A stretch of DNA of 64,000 nucleotides from Lactifluus volemus (GCA_022376515.1 WTXI01000009.1:558001-622000); one strand, 5' to 3'. Positions 45,831 to 58,491 are shown, counted from the stretch's first letter. A program made the numbers and translations. The notes: generated by a model from the letters alone, not told the origin.

Positions 45831-46029
45831 ATCCTCCTTCCTTTTTCGAATGGCAACGGCGCGTGGGAGTTCTGGCTTACTCAGATTCTCCTTCCTTTTT
45901 CGGCCGCTAAAAGCAGGGAGGGGTCGCTGACCAACTGCTGACCAATATACCATTTTTGGCAATCGACTTCCTTTTTCGGCACCGTTCTGTTTTATATTAT
46001 GGATTCAATGTTTCACATACTATCACGGA

Positions 46030-46897
46030 CCTAGAGATGCAAAATTTTCAGGGCCCTGAGAATAAAAAACAAATAACAGGGGATCAGCTTCAAATCAGGC
46101 CAAAAAAATGCCTGGGGGTGATAGACAGACATCCACTCTAGTAGTTTACATACTTTTTATGAGCAAAAATGAGGGAACGCTCTTGCCAGAGGTCTGCCGG
46201 TGTGGAAGTGAAAACTCACCCAGTGTTGCAAAACCGGGAAGCGGTCCGGTCACAGTTTTCAATTGGTTTGTCACATTTCCAATTGGCGAGTATAAAGGTT
46301 TGGTCCCGTGTCACGGAACTGAATAGGACGATGTGGTACAGGGGTAAGAAGAATTATTATTGTTTGGGGGAAAACCCCAGTTATTTATACATGAGTTTAT
46401 GGATATTGAGATACCAAAACGAGCAGCGTGATGTAACTAGCGGATGCAACTCTTATAGCGAGAGCACTCGATTTTTCAATCTCCGACACGTGCGTCGCGT
46501 GGTAAACAGACGCGTCGTGTAAGCGCCTGACAAGCGGAGTTTGAATTACCGAAAATCACCTATTGTCACGCTTTGCTCAATTTCGTTGTGCTACCCTCAC
46601 ACAGGGCGAAATACCTGCCGGAGTTTTGTCCATGGAGATGTGGGCATCTAGTTTGAGTTGTGGGAACCAAAAATCTTGCCATTTTGTAACAGGTTCTTGA
46701 GTTTTTACACAATTGACAGATTTTACACATATATTTCGAAGATCACCATCCATCAAGACCATAAATTTGCAGAAACACTCTGGGGGTATGTTTTTACAGT
46801 AATGTGAAGTTCAGATCATACAAAGATCAGTGCTATCGGAGGGTGGAAAGAGGTAAAAATCACATTTTGCATCACCCAGGGATTTTGCATCTCTAGG
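46030..46897. mobile_element. MITE with CCTAGAGATGCAAAAT termini
   Basis: An 868 bp element with perfect 16 bp terminal inverted repeats (46030-46045 and 46882-46897). It is inserted in the kinase 3 3' flank. No coding capacity. The RGATGCAAA-type terminus resembles hAT elements, but no 8 bp duplication could be read. Confidence 0.75.
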
Positions 46898-47573
46898 TAA
46901 GCGATAGTACTACCCATGGACAATCGGTATTCAGGAAACCTTTATTCACTATGAAATGACTGAACACAAATCAAACGTCGTGGGAGTTGCTGACACATCC
47001 ACTGTATGTCAACTAAGTTACCCCTAGACCCGCAGTACTCGAGGCCAGTACATACATAAATAGAAGGTGATCGACCCAAAAAAAGTCCATCGCAAAAGAA
47101 GTCCAACGGATGGCTAAGGAAGGAAAAAAAAAAAGCGAACGTAGATTTCGAGCCTAGGCGCCAGGTAAAAAAAAAAGGGTGATGGGGCAATATAACGCAA
47201 ACAGGAGGTGACAGCGAAGGCGGTCCCCAAGGTAGTGTGGCAGGAGAGAACTCGAAAGAGCTTGGGTGAGTGTGATCGTGGAACGAGAGAATTAAGGAAG
47301 AGGATGCGCCAAAACATGGGACATACCACAACTATCTTATTTTAGTCAATATAGCATTATCTTTTAGCGACCTTTGGGACAAAACGGAGAGAGCGTCAAA
47401 CCCGCATCCGAGAGACAGCAATACCGGGAGTGCAAAGGGACAAAAAAGCGAACAAAGAGAATCTTCTATCAGATCTTGCAGCATCATCATCTCAAAACCC
47501 GTGGGGCGCTCTCGTTACCTTCCAACTTTAAAATGAGTACCAATACGCGTGCGCAATCGTGCTCATCGACGAA

Positions 47574-49355
47574 TCAAGCTATAGCGAAAAAAAAGTCAGG
47601 GACGAAAGGATAGTGTCGACTGTGGACACGAACCGTGTAGCACAGCAACGCGTCCTCGGACAAGATGCTCAAAACGTCCGCCTTCCCTGATAGCTCGTTG
47701 GGTAACCTGACTGCCTGCCGAGTCCGTCGTCCATCTCCGGCCGTTTCCTCTCTCCGGGGTAAGTACGAATTAACGTACAGCAAACCCTCGTCCCAATCAG
47801 GCGGATGTGACACTGCGCGCATGCCGTACGTAACCATGTGCGCCTGCACGGTGTATGGCAGCCAGCGCGGGTTAGTAACGCGCGCAGCGTCGCACCACGC
47901 TGACCACGGCAGCACCATGGCCTTTGTTTGCAGGGAGGCCTTGAAGTGGTTGAGCAAAACACGTGCAGGAACATGTAGCTCGAACTGCTCCTCCCCGCGT
48001 TCAACAGGGCTCGTCACAACGCGCAGCACGATAAGCCGCTCGCGCTGGTCGGCGTAAAAAGGAGATGAGCTGCCCTCGATAACCGAGGGATTCTCCCGCG
48101 TTGGTGGCAGGGCGTTGCGGCGTAGCTGGATGTACCGTGTAGTGGTGGCGCGGTTAATGGGAGGGAGCGCTAGTCGGAAGCGCACGGGCTCCGTTTCTCG
48201 CTGCTTTTGAGGCTGTTGTTGCTGCTCGGCCCCACGGCGCAAATCATATACATACAGGCTATCCTCCCTCGACACCGAGTACAGTATGTGATGCTCGTCG
48301 AGAAAGTCGAACGATGAGAAGATAACCTCCGAGATCTTTCGACATACCAATCGGTGGATTCAGATTTGGAAAAAAAAAACTACAGTAGGTGGCGTGCGTA
48401 CCTGATCGGAGACTAGGTCTCCTGTCTTCCAGTTCCAAACGGAGATAAAGTAAAGGCGAGTGCCCGCGGCAACGTAATCCCCACAGACGCAGAGGTTAAA
48501 CACGTCGAAGCGTCGCGTGTCATCCCACAAGCCGAAGCAACCGTCATGTTGGACGAGTGGGTGAACCGCGCCCGTCGAAAGCGTGCACGCATAGAACTTG
48601 CAGTCCCTAATGTCACGTGGGGGTGCTTTGTCAAGCCAAGTTAAAAGGGCCGACGAAAATCACGTACAAGACATAAATTAATAGATCTTGTGATGCATCA
48701 ATGCACAGCTCGCCTGCGTCTTCGGGGAGACCAAGCACCCACTGGGAAGCCTCGACTTGACGGGGAGTGGATGGGAGGCGCAAGACGAGTAGGTCGAGGC
48801 CGGGTTTTGGGGATGTATGCTCTTGTGTATGCTCGTAACGGAGACTCTGAGATGGAGGATGAGCGCTCGAGTCTGGATGGTTACCATCCCTGGAGAAGAT
48901 GAGAATGTTGCCCGAGACGGCTCTCGGTGCGCTCCACCCTTCGAGTAGCCCCAACTTTTGGGGTTTGGCCGAGGGGAGGTTCCGCCAGGCGGTGACATGG
49001 GCTGCTAGCAGATTGAGCTTGTCCGCAGTGCCCAAGAAGCTCGAAGTGCCATCACACATTCCGTGCTTAGAGAGCTCGAGCTTGTAGCGGAGGCGCGCCG
49101 AGTGCGAAATTACCTGGTTGAGAGCACGACATGTCTGCGGGGAAGAGAATGACGGGGATGAGCAGAGTGTAGTCAGACTTGGACACTCACCAGCTGACAG
49201 GCAACCACTTGTTTGAAGTCGCACGACTCCAAAACTTTGACGATTAACTCCTCGGGGAGGAGGGTAATATGGGTGATGGTTGATCCTGGGAGTAATGGCA
49301 ACGGGGTTGAGGCCAAAGGACGGAGAGGGGAGATAAAATCAGAGAGGGTGACCAT
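47574..49355 (-). CDS. F-box protein
   Basis: Predicted SCF ubiquitin-ligase adaptor; the substrate is unknown. Exons 49191-49355, 48668-49134, 48402-48606 and 47574-48335 encode 532 residues, and every junction keeps frame. The F-box begins near residue 33 (LPEELIVKVLESCDF ... CQLVSxxCRALN). The rest is a long beta-rich region, probably propeller-like, with phrases such as GLWDDTRRFDVFNLCVCGDY, VWNWKTGDLVSD and FSSFDFLDEHHILYS that are typical of long basidiomycete F-box proteins. The ATG at 49355 was chosen because it directly precedes the leader to the F-box. The gene looks intact and single copy here. Confidence 0.88.
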
Positions 49356-50595
49356 AGAGAGAGAGTGGAAAAAAGGGTAAAGGTAATAATTAAGGGCAAC
49401 ATCGGCAAGTGGTTCATTATAACTCAACTCAACTCTTGCTTCTTCTCAACTGCCTCCACTCGGCAAGCACCGTCTCGGATCCGTCTTGGAAACCTTATTT
49501 TAGTATGCCACACAGAGGAAGCGTAACGGTATGTGCCTGTTTGATTGATGAGAGACCTCATGAGTATCACAAACGTGATGGATACTAACGTTCCAGTCAA
49601 TAGTCGGAATGCAGACCACTACAAAAGTAATTTACTGTCGTGTTGATTATTAATAACAACGTTGTTTGGCCGCGGAGAAGCTGCCCGGGCCGCAACAAGA
49701 CAATCATGGACCTCATTTTCTTTTAACGCAACAACTATATAGTTCTCGTGCACCGTTAGCTAGTGGGTTGCATCCTTTTGGGTGGGTGAAAGGCTCTCCA
49801 TCCGACTCGGAGTCGCTTTCACATGCTCAACGCTCATTCACGCCCATCGTTCATCGTTCAACGTTCAACGTTCATTCACATGCTCGATCCTCATTCACTA
49901 TCTTTCCTTGTAATCGATCCCCTTTCCCAACCCATTTCTTCAAACTATTGACTGTAGCGGGTGCTGTGTAGGGTCGCGGTAGATCGCCGGCGCTTGTACC
50001 TCCCGTCGACTGACACCATGACTATACCTGCCTCATATAGCGTTTGTATCCAGTGCCATCACGGAGTTCTCGTCTGTTCTCCACGTTTCTGAAATGGATA
50101 TCGCTCGCCCCTGCTACGTGCTCTTCCTAGTCTACTGTCACCCCAATCTCTGCCGATTCGTCCAAGCATGATCATTCAAATCGAATTATATTATCAAGCC
50201 CTTGACGCGCACACGTGTTAGTACTAAGCTTGCATCAATCAGAGGTTTGAACTCATCAATCTCGGTTCTTGAATGATCTCAGCATCACACTGGCAGCTCC
50301 AATCGATACCGGCTTTTTAGCACCTACCCAATAAGTAAGGAAGATCCTATACAAGCAAGTTACAGTATTTTCTGGTCATTGTCTGTCGTATCGGATTCTC
50401 AAATCGAATCTTAATCAAACTCCGTCGCTCGTTTGCCACCACGGCCGTGACAACTTTGGCTAATGCTTCAGCAGCAAGTCTTGGTGTGAATGTCAGTTAG
50501 GGGGGGTCAGGAATTCCCTGAACGTCACTTCAAGTTCATATCAAGGGAGTTCTGTGTATGAACCTCTTGATGAGGTCTGCCTTAGCGTAGGCACA

Positions 50596-50662
50596 TGCAT
50601 CAGGAAACCGTCCATGCTAGCCGGGAATCGGCTGGCATACCGTACACAGTTTTCCTGATGCA
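50596..50662. repeat. 67 bp nested hairpin
   Basis: The outer arms TGCATCAGGAAAC and GTTTTCCTGATGCA enclose a second stem (ATGCTAGCC/GGCTGGCAT). The outer arm resembles the CATCAGGAAAAC end of T3. Confidence 0.75.
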
Positions 50663-50685
50663 GCTCTTTCCCATTTGGGTGAGTA

Positions 50686-50891
50686 CTAACGCCCCCTCTC
50701 TGCTCAGACCCTTTCTGATCACTTCCAATTTTCTCGCCCATTTCTTGCTCAATCACCACAAATTTAAGCCTACAGTATCTAGTACCATGGTTGACCATAT
50801 TCCGTCGATTTTCTTGTGTAGAAATCGTAGTGTGTGGTGACCATAGCGTGACTGATCAGAAGGGTCTGATCAGAGAGGGGGTACACGTTAG
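50686..50891. mobile_element. MITE, Tc1/mariner-like, related to 40071-40353
   Basis: 206 bp with imperfect TIRs starting CTAACG, flanking TA at 50684-50685 and 50892-50893. The interior shares CTTGCTCAATCAC, the GTAGAAAT block and GTGACTGATCAG with the 40 kb element. Confidence 0.75.
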
Positions 50892-51159
50892 TACAGTGAG
50901 GCACCCACTCAACTTCCAGCCGATGCAAGGCTCCAGCTTTCTCCATATAGTAGTCGGGGATGGACAAAGCCCGAGGCGCACAGCTATCAAACAATAATTG
51001 CGAGTCATCATAGCGCGCGTCCTTCTGGACCTAGCTTCGAGAAGACCTTTCTGATAGGTGTCGCTTGCAAAGGTCATGGTGCGTCAGCGCAAGTATTATG
51101 CACGAACATTCTGAGTTTGGTGCGTCGAGTCATGACCTTCTACCCGCCGATTTCCAGTG

Positions 51160-52540
51160 CTCTTGCGAGAAAGTTGATACCAAAACGATACCAAAATGTT
51201 GGGTTATATTCAATTGGAACCCAAAGGCGTGTCTTTTTACGCACAACTAACGTAGACCTGTGCTTCGCACGGAGGATTTGTTTGGGGTCTGCTCAGCATC
51301 GAGCCACAGCCCAGAGCCTCTGCGGTCTGTGCAAGCTCACTAACATTGCCACTTGAGAGGGGTGGAACATGTCATTTGATGATGACATCCTTTGAAATGG
51401 TCACATCAACATTGCTTGGAGTGGATGCTTGAATGTGCATGGGCGGTCACAGCCTCTCATTCTCCAAGTGTGCTGTCAAGAAATCAATGCAAAAATATAT
51501 TGCAAACCTGCCAAACTATAATGGTGGCTAAGTTCGAGCTAGTTGTGTGGTCATCCATGAATACACTCATACTCCAGTTGCTACTACTAACGCTTCCTGC
51601 AGGGCTCAACTGAGCACCCTTATCTGAAGTTGGCACAGAAGGGGGCAAGGTGGTACTGTTGGCAGAGGGTGGTGTGGTTGCCACTCACTGTGTTACAGTT
51701 TGAGCTGCAGGGATGCACAATGTGACTGCCCACTTATCAGGCAACAGCCTGGCCACCAAGAGCCACACACTGATGACACAGCCTGTGTGATGGTGAGAAA
51801 GCAAGCTGACATTGTTGTAGCAATAGTGAACAGAGGGCAGCAGTGTCAAGGAGTGTGTGGCATGCGATGTTGTTATGAACGGCAAGTTCATGCTGGATTA
51901 AACATGCGGTGAATGATAGGGGCCACCATCGGGCCACAGCCTGGCCAGATCGTGACCAGTCAGGTGTACGACCCCACACTGACCAATGAGAGCGGCCCTG
52001 AGGGCGGCCACCGTGCTTCGCACGGGTCATTTTGATGATTGAGTTTTCGTATACAACAGCACCGACAAATGGGATATTTGAACAGACGACAATCACGCAT
52101 CAATGAATGACATCCCGAGCCTACCTGCCCACCATCGTGCACGCCGATCCATCAGCGTAAAACTGTCCTCCTTTGGGAGTACGACAATTGATCCAGGCGT
52201 GAGCATGACGATCGATCAAGTGCACGTCCACGCATCGACCAAGGGGCGATGCCCACCGAGTGCACGATGATGATATCTCGTGTCCACCGTCGAGGAGGAT
52301 TCGCGACTGGGAGCCTGCCGGGGGGGGGGGGGGGGTGCCCACCTGTCAGCGACTGCGAGCCTGCGGGGGGGCGCCCACCTGTCAGCGTAAGACTGCGCTC
52401 ATTTGGGAGCACGATGATCGATCAGGTGCTCGAACCCGCGCCAATCAATGAGAGCGAGAAAGTTGATACCAAAACGATACCAAAATGTTAGGTCATCTTC
52501 AATTTGGGAACCCAAACGCATGTCTTTTTACGCACAATGG
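51160..52540. repeat. Direct repeat pair of 85-90 bp
   Basis: The segment starting GCGAGAAAGTTGATACCAAA and ending TTTTTACGCACAA is present at about 51160-51246 and again at about 52450-52536. The copies differ at several bases. Confidence 0.8.
51247..51275 (-). mobile_element. Second Helitron 3' terminus (degenerate)
   Basis: On the minus strand a CCGTGC-GAA-GCAC hairpin is followed by TCTACG and TTAG ending at 51247, then host T. This mirrors the intact end at 11273 (TCCACG, CTAG, T). The matching 5' end was not found. Confidence 0.5.
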
Positions 52541-53197
52541 TGTTTTGGGTGGTGGTTACTATCTCGTCACGGTATTCAATCCTTGTTTCGAATGGATAGA
52601 ATCGAAGCTTGGGCGCTTCAGCGACGATCTAAACATTAACGTAAATTTACATTGACGTCGAGGATAACCGCCGATGGGTTAACTACATGCAGGCACCACT
52701 AGCAGTAAAGCATTCGACATCAAGCATTCAACTCTCACCCCTTCGTGGGTTCACAATTGGCAGAGTACGGGGAAACGTTGGATGATCTACAATTTATTGT
52801 TTTCGGCCATCGGGTCACGTTTGCATGCCCTATTGTTGCTTGACAAAGGGAACAAACCCGGTCGTCACCGATGCCTTGGCGTGTTAGCATTTACGTGTTG
52901 GCGTTTAATTGATAAGCTTCAGTCTGCCAGCTGACCCTGGACGTGGCGTAGGTCAGACTGCTTTCGTCGAATTACAGCATGGCTGATGGCCAACTAGTGG
53001 ACACCTGGGGGTGCTAATTTTTTATGGGGTTTGAGGGAGTCAACTGTATTTCAACCACCAGCCAGGTCACCCCTCAAGTGTGAGACGTAGAGCGTAGATA
53101 ATGTCCATCGGTATTGCTTCAAGCTGTTCATAAAGGGATGTGAATAAACCAGGTCTACAGGACAGATCGTCACGGCAATGAAGAAGCAACACAGCTG

Positions 53198-56100
53198 CTA
53201 TTCTTCCTCTTCCTCTTCACCATCGCTAGCTTCATCTTCGTCTTCGGATACTTCCATCCCTTGCTCTTTCATGCGCTGCTTGTCCTTTGCCCTCTTTCCG
53301 CTCAGCTCATCTAACAGGACGAGCAAGTCGTCTTGCTCCTTTTCAACTTCGGCGCGCTTGGTTCGTTCCGCTGTGAGCGCAGCCTCTAGCGCTGCCCGCT
53401 CCTGTTCACGATTGTACACAATAAAGTTCAGGTCGTGTCTACTAGTGTGTAGATAAAACGTACTTCATCGAATCTAGTTGCAGCTGCTGTTTCTGAAGCA
53501 GCACGGGACGTCGCGGTGAGCTCTTTGAGTTTTCTCTGCAGTGCCTCGATCTCGGTAGCTTGCTTTGCGATGATCTCACGAAGTGAGACGACTAGTATGC
53601 TCTCTTCACCACTTTGTGCTATTAGTAGCTAGATATGAATAAAATAGGAATTTCGTTTACGAATCACGTGCGCACCTGTTGATGACGATGCCGACTCCGG
53701 GTCCGCCACGATCCCTCGTTGAATGGTATCTGTGGACGGGTGAGGTATGGTATCACCGGAAACTTGCGACATGAAGAAACTCACGATTGTTCGCCTTCCA
53801 GAAGTCTACGAAAGCCCAGTCGAACCAGATCTCTGTCTCGCCATCGTACATCGGAGTGAACGCCGGATCGAGTGCCTGCGGGCCGGGCGTCGGGCACGGC
53901 AAGACCCAAGAGTCCGGCCCGACGACTTTGATCCGCTCGTCTTCGCGCATGCGGTTCATCCGGCCCACTAGCACGTCTGCCCCTAATCTTGCGAGAATCG
54001 GGTGCATCGTCGCCCTAAATACGTTCACGTGCAAAATTACTTGATTGGATACACCTGGGAGCGCGGAAAATACGAGACACACCGTGTTATCTCGCCCGGT
54101 TCGCGGTTAAACTCGTAGCATACACCCAGCAAGAATGCGCATAGACCGGGCACGACAACGTCAATCTCGCTCGGTTGGTTCAGCTGGTCGACAAGCACGC
54201 CAAGCCCCCCGGCTTCGAGGAACTCACGCACGGCGCGGGGGTCCTCCCAAAGCCACTGAGCGAGCAACGAGAGGTAAGCACAGATGATGCGGTCCGCTTC
54301 CCGCGCATCACGAGGCGCTAATCCCGCACGCGAGCGCTGGAGAAACGCCAGTGAGAGGTGCTCCGAAAGGAGGGCAACCAAGCTTTGCGGTCCGTCTTCG
54401 GCCTCATCTTTAGACTCAAGTTCGGGAGCGGGAGGTGGGTTGCCGTCCGCGGGAACGTAGAAGGCGCCATCTGCGGTCGAGGATGCTGGGAGCGGCGTCA
54501 GAGGAGGTGGGACGATCCTCCGCGCTAGAGATTTGCATTGGGGTGCGTGTCGAAGCAGGTGGGCGAAGAGAGCCGCGGCGAACTGAACTGAGGAGACGTT
54601 GGCACGGTCCAAAGGCGAATTGGGAGGGATGATGAGACCAAAGAGGAGGGGTGTTACAGGAGAGTGGGCGGGTGGATCTATGCTGGTTAGTGAGATTGTT
54701 GAACCATTGAGAATGGAGTTGCGAGGTCTACAAACCAGCATTCTCGGGCGGAAGCATTTCCGCAACAAATACTTCCTTCACGCCATCATCCCTAACGAAG
54801 TGCTTCGGACGGGTTAATCTTGGGTCCACGTGAAAAAAAAAAGGTAAAGAACATACTTCGAACACGCCAACAGCTGTTGCGCGTAGATCGACGCTGTCCT
54901 TCAGCCTTCGCGCCGCATTTTGACCATTATATTCGCCATGCATGATGAGTTCGAGGAGGGCATCGATGCCATTAGCAGCCTCGAGACGGTCCCATTCCTC
55001 TCCGTTCGTGTCGGGGACTGGCATATAGGGTGTCAGGATGATGGTCGGGAGGAGAGGAGCAGCTGCTGGAGGGAGCAAGCGAAGACACTAAACAATATTA
55101 AAAATCAAGGTGTGATACATAGGTTTTGAAACCCACCTTTACTTTCAGTCGGGTTGGTGCGTTTGACGCTAGTGCCATCTCAATGAGCAATCTTGTGAAG
55201 GCGTACCCCTCCCTGAGCTGTACGAGACACAACATATTCATATCTCGCATTTAGAAGAAAGAAGCGCGATGACCCACGCCCGCTCCTTTGGATCCTAGTA
55301 ATAGGCCAATTGACTCGAGGATAAGGCCAGCGTTGGTAGCCTTTTCTTCGTTCCAGAATTGCAATGCGAACTCCTGAGGCACGGTTTGATCGGGCTGTAC
55401 CCCTGAATTGAAAAAGAGAAGCGAGCACAATAGAGGGGGAAGATTGGTCTCGCGAAAATAACTCTTTAATGGATGGATTAATGGGGATCTTGGTAACATC
55501 AGAGGAATCTCACCTGGTTCGAAGTGTTAAACCGGAGGAGAGTATCAACACATTTGAGAGCGTCAGTAACAACCGATTGGCCTTCGAGCCCACCCTCGCG
55601 AGTAACGACGGAAAATAGTTTCTCAAATATGCCATCAAACGCGAGAACCTTTTGAATCTCTGAGCTCTTCCGAATTAAGGTGGAAAGCATCGCAATGCCT
55701 AAAAAATGAAGAGACCCAGATCAATCCACATAATGTAGAACGCGTGCGCAGTCGTGGTGCTGATATCAAGAGTAACGGAGAGATGATTGATGAGACGCTC
55801 ACCACACTCAACAATCTCCTTATTTCCCTCTAAAAGTGCGATCACCGTTGCCGGTCCTGCCGGAGCTGTCAGGAAGTATGCCTGCACCCGTTGCGGCCGA
55901 TTCTGGAGTATGCTGATCAACAACACGCATGCACTATACCGTAGCGAGTAGTCCTGATCGCCCAGCAGCGAAAATAGTTTGTGTGCTGTCTTGTCGTCAT
56001 CCAATAACTTGTCCGTATGCTCTAAACCAAGATCACGTTGGGTGTAGGACGCATCGAGGGTGTCGCAGAGGATGGTGACAGTTTCGATGGCAGCTCGGCC

Positions 56101-56343
56101 AATGTCTGGGTCAACGTCGGCGTCATTCTGAATGATCACGAGGAAACCTTGGAGGGCATGGGCTCCAACCAGTTGCTTGTGAGCTCGGGCGAGACCTTTA
56201 AGCGAAAGGACTGCCGCACGTCGGTCGGCGAGGAGGGTGGAGGGTGAGAGACGGTCGCTCAGACGGGCGATTGTATCTGCGGGAGTTTGCTGTACACCTG
56301 TTGGCCCACGAAGGGCGGTGTACGTTTGCTGGAAGAATTCCAT
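53198..56343 (-). CDS. USO1: General vesicular transport factor USO1/p115
   Basis: Golgi tether that captures ER-derived COPII vesicles with Rab1/Ypt1 before SNARE fusion. The 11 exons are 55803-56343, 55514-55698, 55278-55463, 55137-55217, 54857-55087, 54736-54802, 54083-54677, 53785-54014, 53676-53729, 53464-53618 and 53198-53401, encoding 842 residues. Residues 1-705 form the armadillo-like head (opening FFQQTYTALRG, later PQEFALQFW, GLREGYAFTRLLIE and NREPGEITR). Residues 706-820 are coiled coil. The end is strongly acidic (SEDEDEASDGEEEEEE), as in p115, where this tail binds golgins. The coil is much shorter than in yeast Uso1 and shorter than in animal p115. The gene is intact and likely essential. 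Confidence 0.95.
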
Positions 56344-57910
56344 CGTGTCACCCCCTTCCGTGAGTCCCTCTCACGGCCTGTCCCAACACTATTATGTAAG
56401 CATATCACACCGGCAGCCACAGTTACTGGCGTCATTCTTCATATCACCTAATTTATGATCAGCAGCATATCCATCAAACTCAGCGGGGTTTTCCTCGTCA
56501 GTTCCTTGTCGAACCGACAAGAGCAATGCATGCATGAATATATAAATATATCCTAGTACAGTATTCCTCATTTATCATGTCTGTTTGTCGACCGTCAAGC
56601 TGGACAAGCTGCTATTCCCTATTGGTGATAGCTAACTGATAACCAAGACAGCCACAGTATATAACTTAAACTTTGTATTCGTGAGTTCTATACGATAGCT
56701 TACTGCGCCCTGGCCACTGCATACAGTAACATGCCGCCTTGGTTTCACTTTAAGTATTTCCAGTTCGGGCCTAGTCTAGTCCTGGTCCGGACTGACTCTT
56801 GGACTGACTTCAAGTTGTCAGACTTACAGATGCCCAAATACATTCAACTCTGTCCGAGTACTTTTCATTTGCGATGAAATTTCTTCCGCCGAGTGACTAT
56901 CCTTTTTCGAGGTCTGTCTTAATCGGACGTCTGCTATCCCAGATTCTCTCATTCAAACCTTTTTCAGCTGCCAGATAAATGAAAACCTTTGAAATTTCAG
57001 GACCACGCACTCTTCCCCCTGGCTTATGTCTATGTGCAATTGAATCTGGACACATTCATGTTCCTAGCCATTGAGTGCGCCACATTCAAGTGCAGAGACA
57101 GCTCTACGCCTGCAACGTCACGGGAACCGAACGCTCACGCCATGGTTTCATATTTTCGAGAATTTGTCAATTCTCAGCATGCACAAGGGTGATAGACTAG
57201 TTGTGACTGTGCCTCCCAGCAAGTTAGAAGGAAAATAGTGGCAATCTATCCAACGTGGTTCGGCCGCTGTAGGACCCTGAACTTCCGCTAGAAGTCACCC
57301 TGGCTTCTTATATCTGGAGGACGAAGAGCTTTTTGGTACAAGGCTAGCGTGTTCGCCCCCGCTGCCTTCGGAGATGCTGTGACCCTCCTGGAATCTCGGT
57401 GGCCACCAAAGCCCCCACGACTTCGTTCTCTCCGCCTACTTACGGATCATACGGAATTGAGGAGGCAACCAGCGCGACCTTATGTCAGGACTTCCCACAC
57501 GTCCGTGTGAACTCCTCAGGAGCCCTCGAAGCCCTCCTACAAACCCTCAAAAGTCATCTCGCTTGTTTCCAGTAGCTGCCCAGTTTCGCATCCATTTTCC
57601 CACTTTCCTTATCCTTCCTCCTCCCCTGTTCTCCTCAACTATTCGCCTGTGCGTACCATCACACTATATTTAGATCTCTCATGTGATATCGACGTTTGAG
57701 AGATTGTTCAAGTGCACGCCCCAAGCCTACCTGACTTGACTGCGCGCATGAATGAATGTCAGATATTTAAAAGGGAAGCCTTCCGGCTGACTTGGATCCT
57801 GTCATAAAGCGAAGAGGAAACATGCCACGCGCTTCACCCTGATCTCCTATAAAATACGACTGCTTCGTGTAGTTGAGGACACCTGGCCTCCTCGAGAAGT
57901 CTCATCAAAG
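56344..57910. other. Intergenic
   Basis: No gene recognised. From about 57480 the sequence is the promoter side of the NTF2-like unit, with a similar stretch at about 59240-59650. Confidence 0.45.
57848..57855 (+). promoter_or_regulatory. TATA box of NTF2-like gene 1
   Basis: TATAAAAT 63 bases before the start codon; the paralogue has TATAAAAA at 59620. Confidence 0.6.
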
Positions 57911-58491
57911 ATGTCGGATCCATCAGACTGCCAATGGTTCTCAGCTCCCTCCTCGCAGTTGAAAGTCGTGCGCGACTACTTTCAGTACCTCTCGCACTGG
58001 GACCTCGAGAAGCTTAGCACGTTGAGCTCACCTGGTTTCATCCAGGAAACCTTACCCGTATCCATGGGTGTACCAACCCGAACCAAGACCGAAGATCTCG
58101 CCTTTCTGAAGGACTTCCGAGACTCCCTGAACGGTTCTCCTCTAGAGGTGTGTCCATAGATGAACCCTTTTTCCGTTGGCTGATTGGGTGTGCTTGAAGA
58201 TCAAGATATACGATATCAATGAGAGCACGGGTAAAATTTGGGTCCACGTACGCACCATTCTCATCACTTCCCCACAACCTTGCGCAGAAAGGTCATGACT
58301 TGAACTTTGAACTGCATGGTGCTCCACAGATGTTGATGAACCCGATCAACATCGAGTGTTTCTTCTTATTCAAGTTTGGTACCGGAAACGAGAAGGAGCT
58401 CGTCATTAGGATCACCGAGTTCGTTGACAGCAAGAAGTTCTTAGGCATGATGCAAGGCAAAAGCGCGGAGCCAGAAATGGAAGATGACTAA
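57911..58491 (+). CDS. NTF2/SnoaL-like protein (copy 1)
   Basis: Small alpha/beta-barrel protein of the NTF2-like type, of unknown role in basidiomycetes. Exons 57911-58147, 58200-58247 and 58288-58491 encode 162 residues. An N-terminal helix (VVRDYFQYLSHWDLEKL) is followed by a strand region (KIYDINESTGKIWVH) and by the final strands (IECFFLFKFGTGNEKELVIR), the usual order for this fold. No signal peptide. It has a tandem paralogue 1.2 kb downstream. Confidence 0.8.

Larger units (their letters stand above)
43944..47573. other. Insertion-rich 3' flank of kinase 3
   Basis: Comparison with the kinase 1 and 2 flanks shows the original 3' flank cut at about 43977 and resumed at about 45990, then cut again at 46030-46897. 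The long GC-rich frames on both strands at 44860-45860 are low complexity and are not accepted as genes. 46900-47573 holds no recognised gene. Confidence 0.55.
49356..53197. other. Gene-free stretch with small repeats
   Basis: No protein gene is supported. It contains a hairpin, a TA-flanked MITE, a second Helitron-type terminus, a repeated 85-90 bp segment and a G-run of about 16 bases (near 52320) inside an imperfect duplication. Confidence 0.5.

Noticed and set aside
44862..45860. Long open frames (200-300 codons) on both strands
   Set aside because: The region is GC-rich, strand-biased and built of short repeats, so several frames stay open by composition alone. The products are Pro/Cys- or Gly/Arg-rich without domains, and the region belongs to T3.
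52300..52400. G-run as a possible structured regulatory site
   Set aside because: It lies in an imperfect local duplication with no neighbouring gene; simple slippage explains it.
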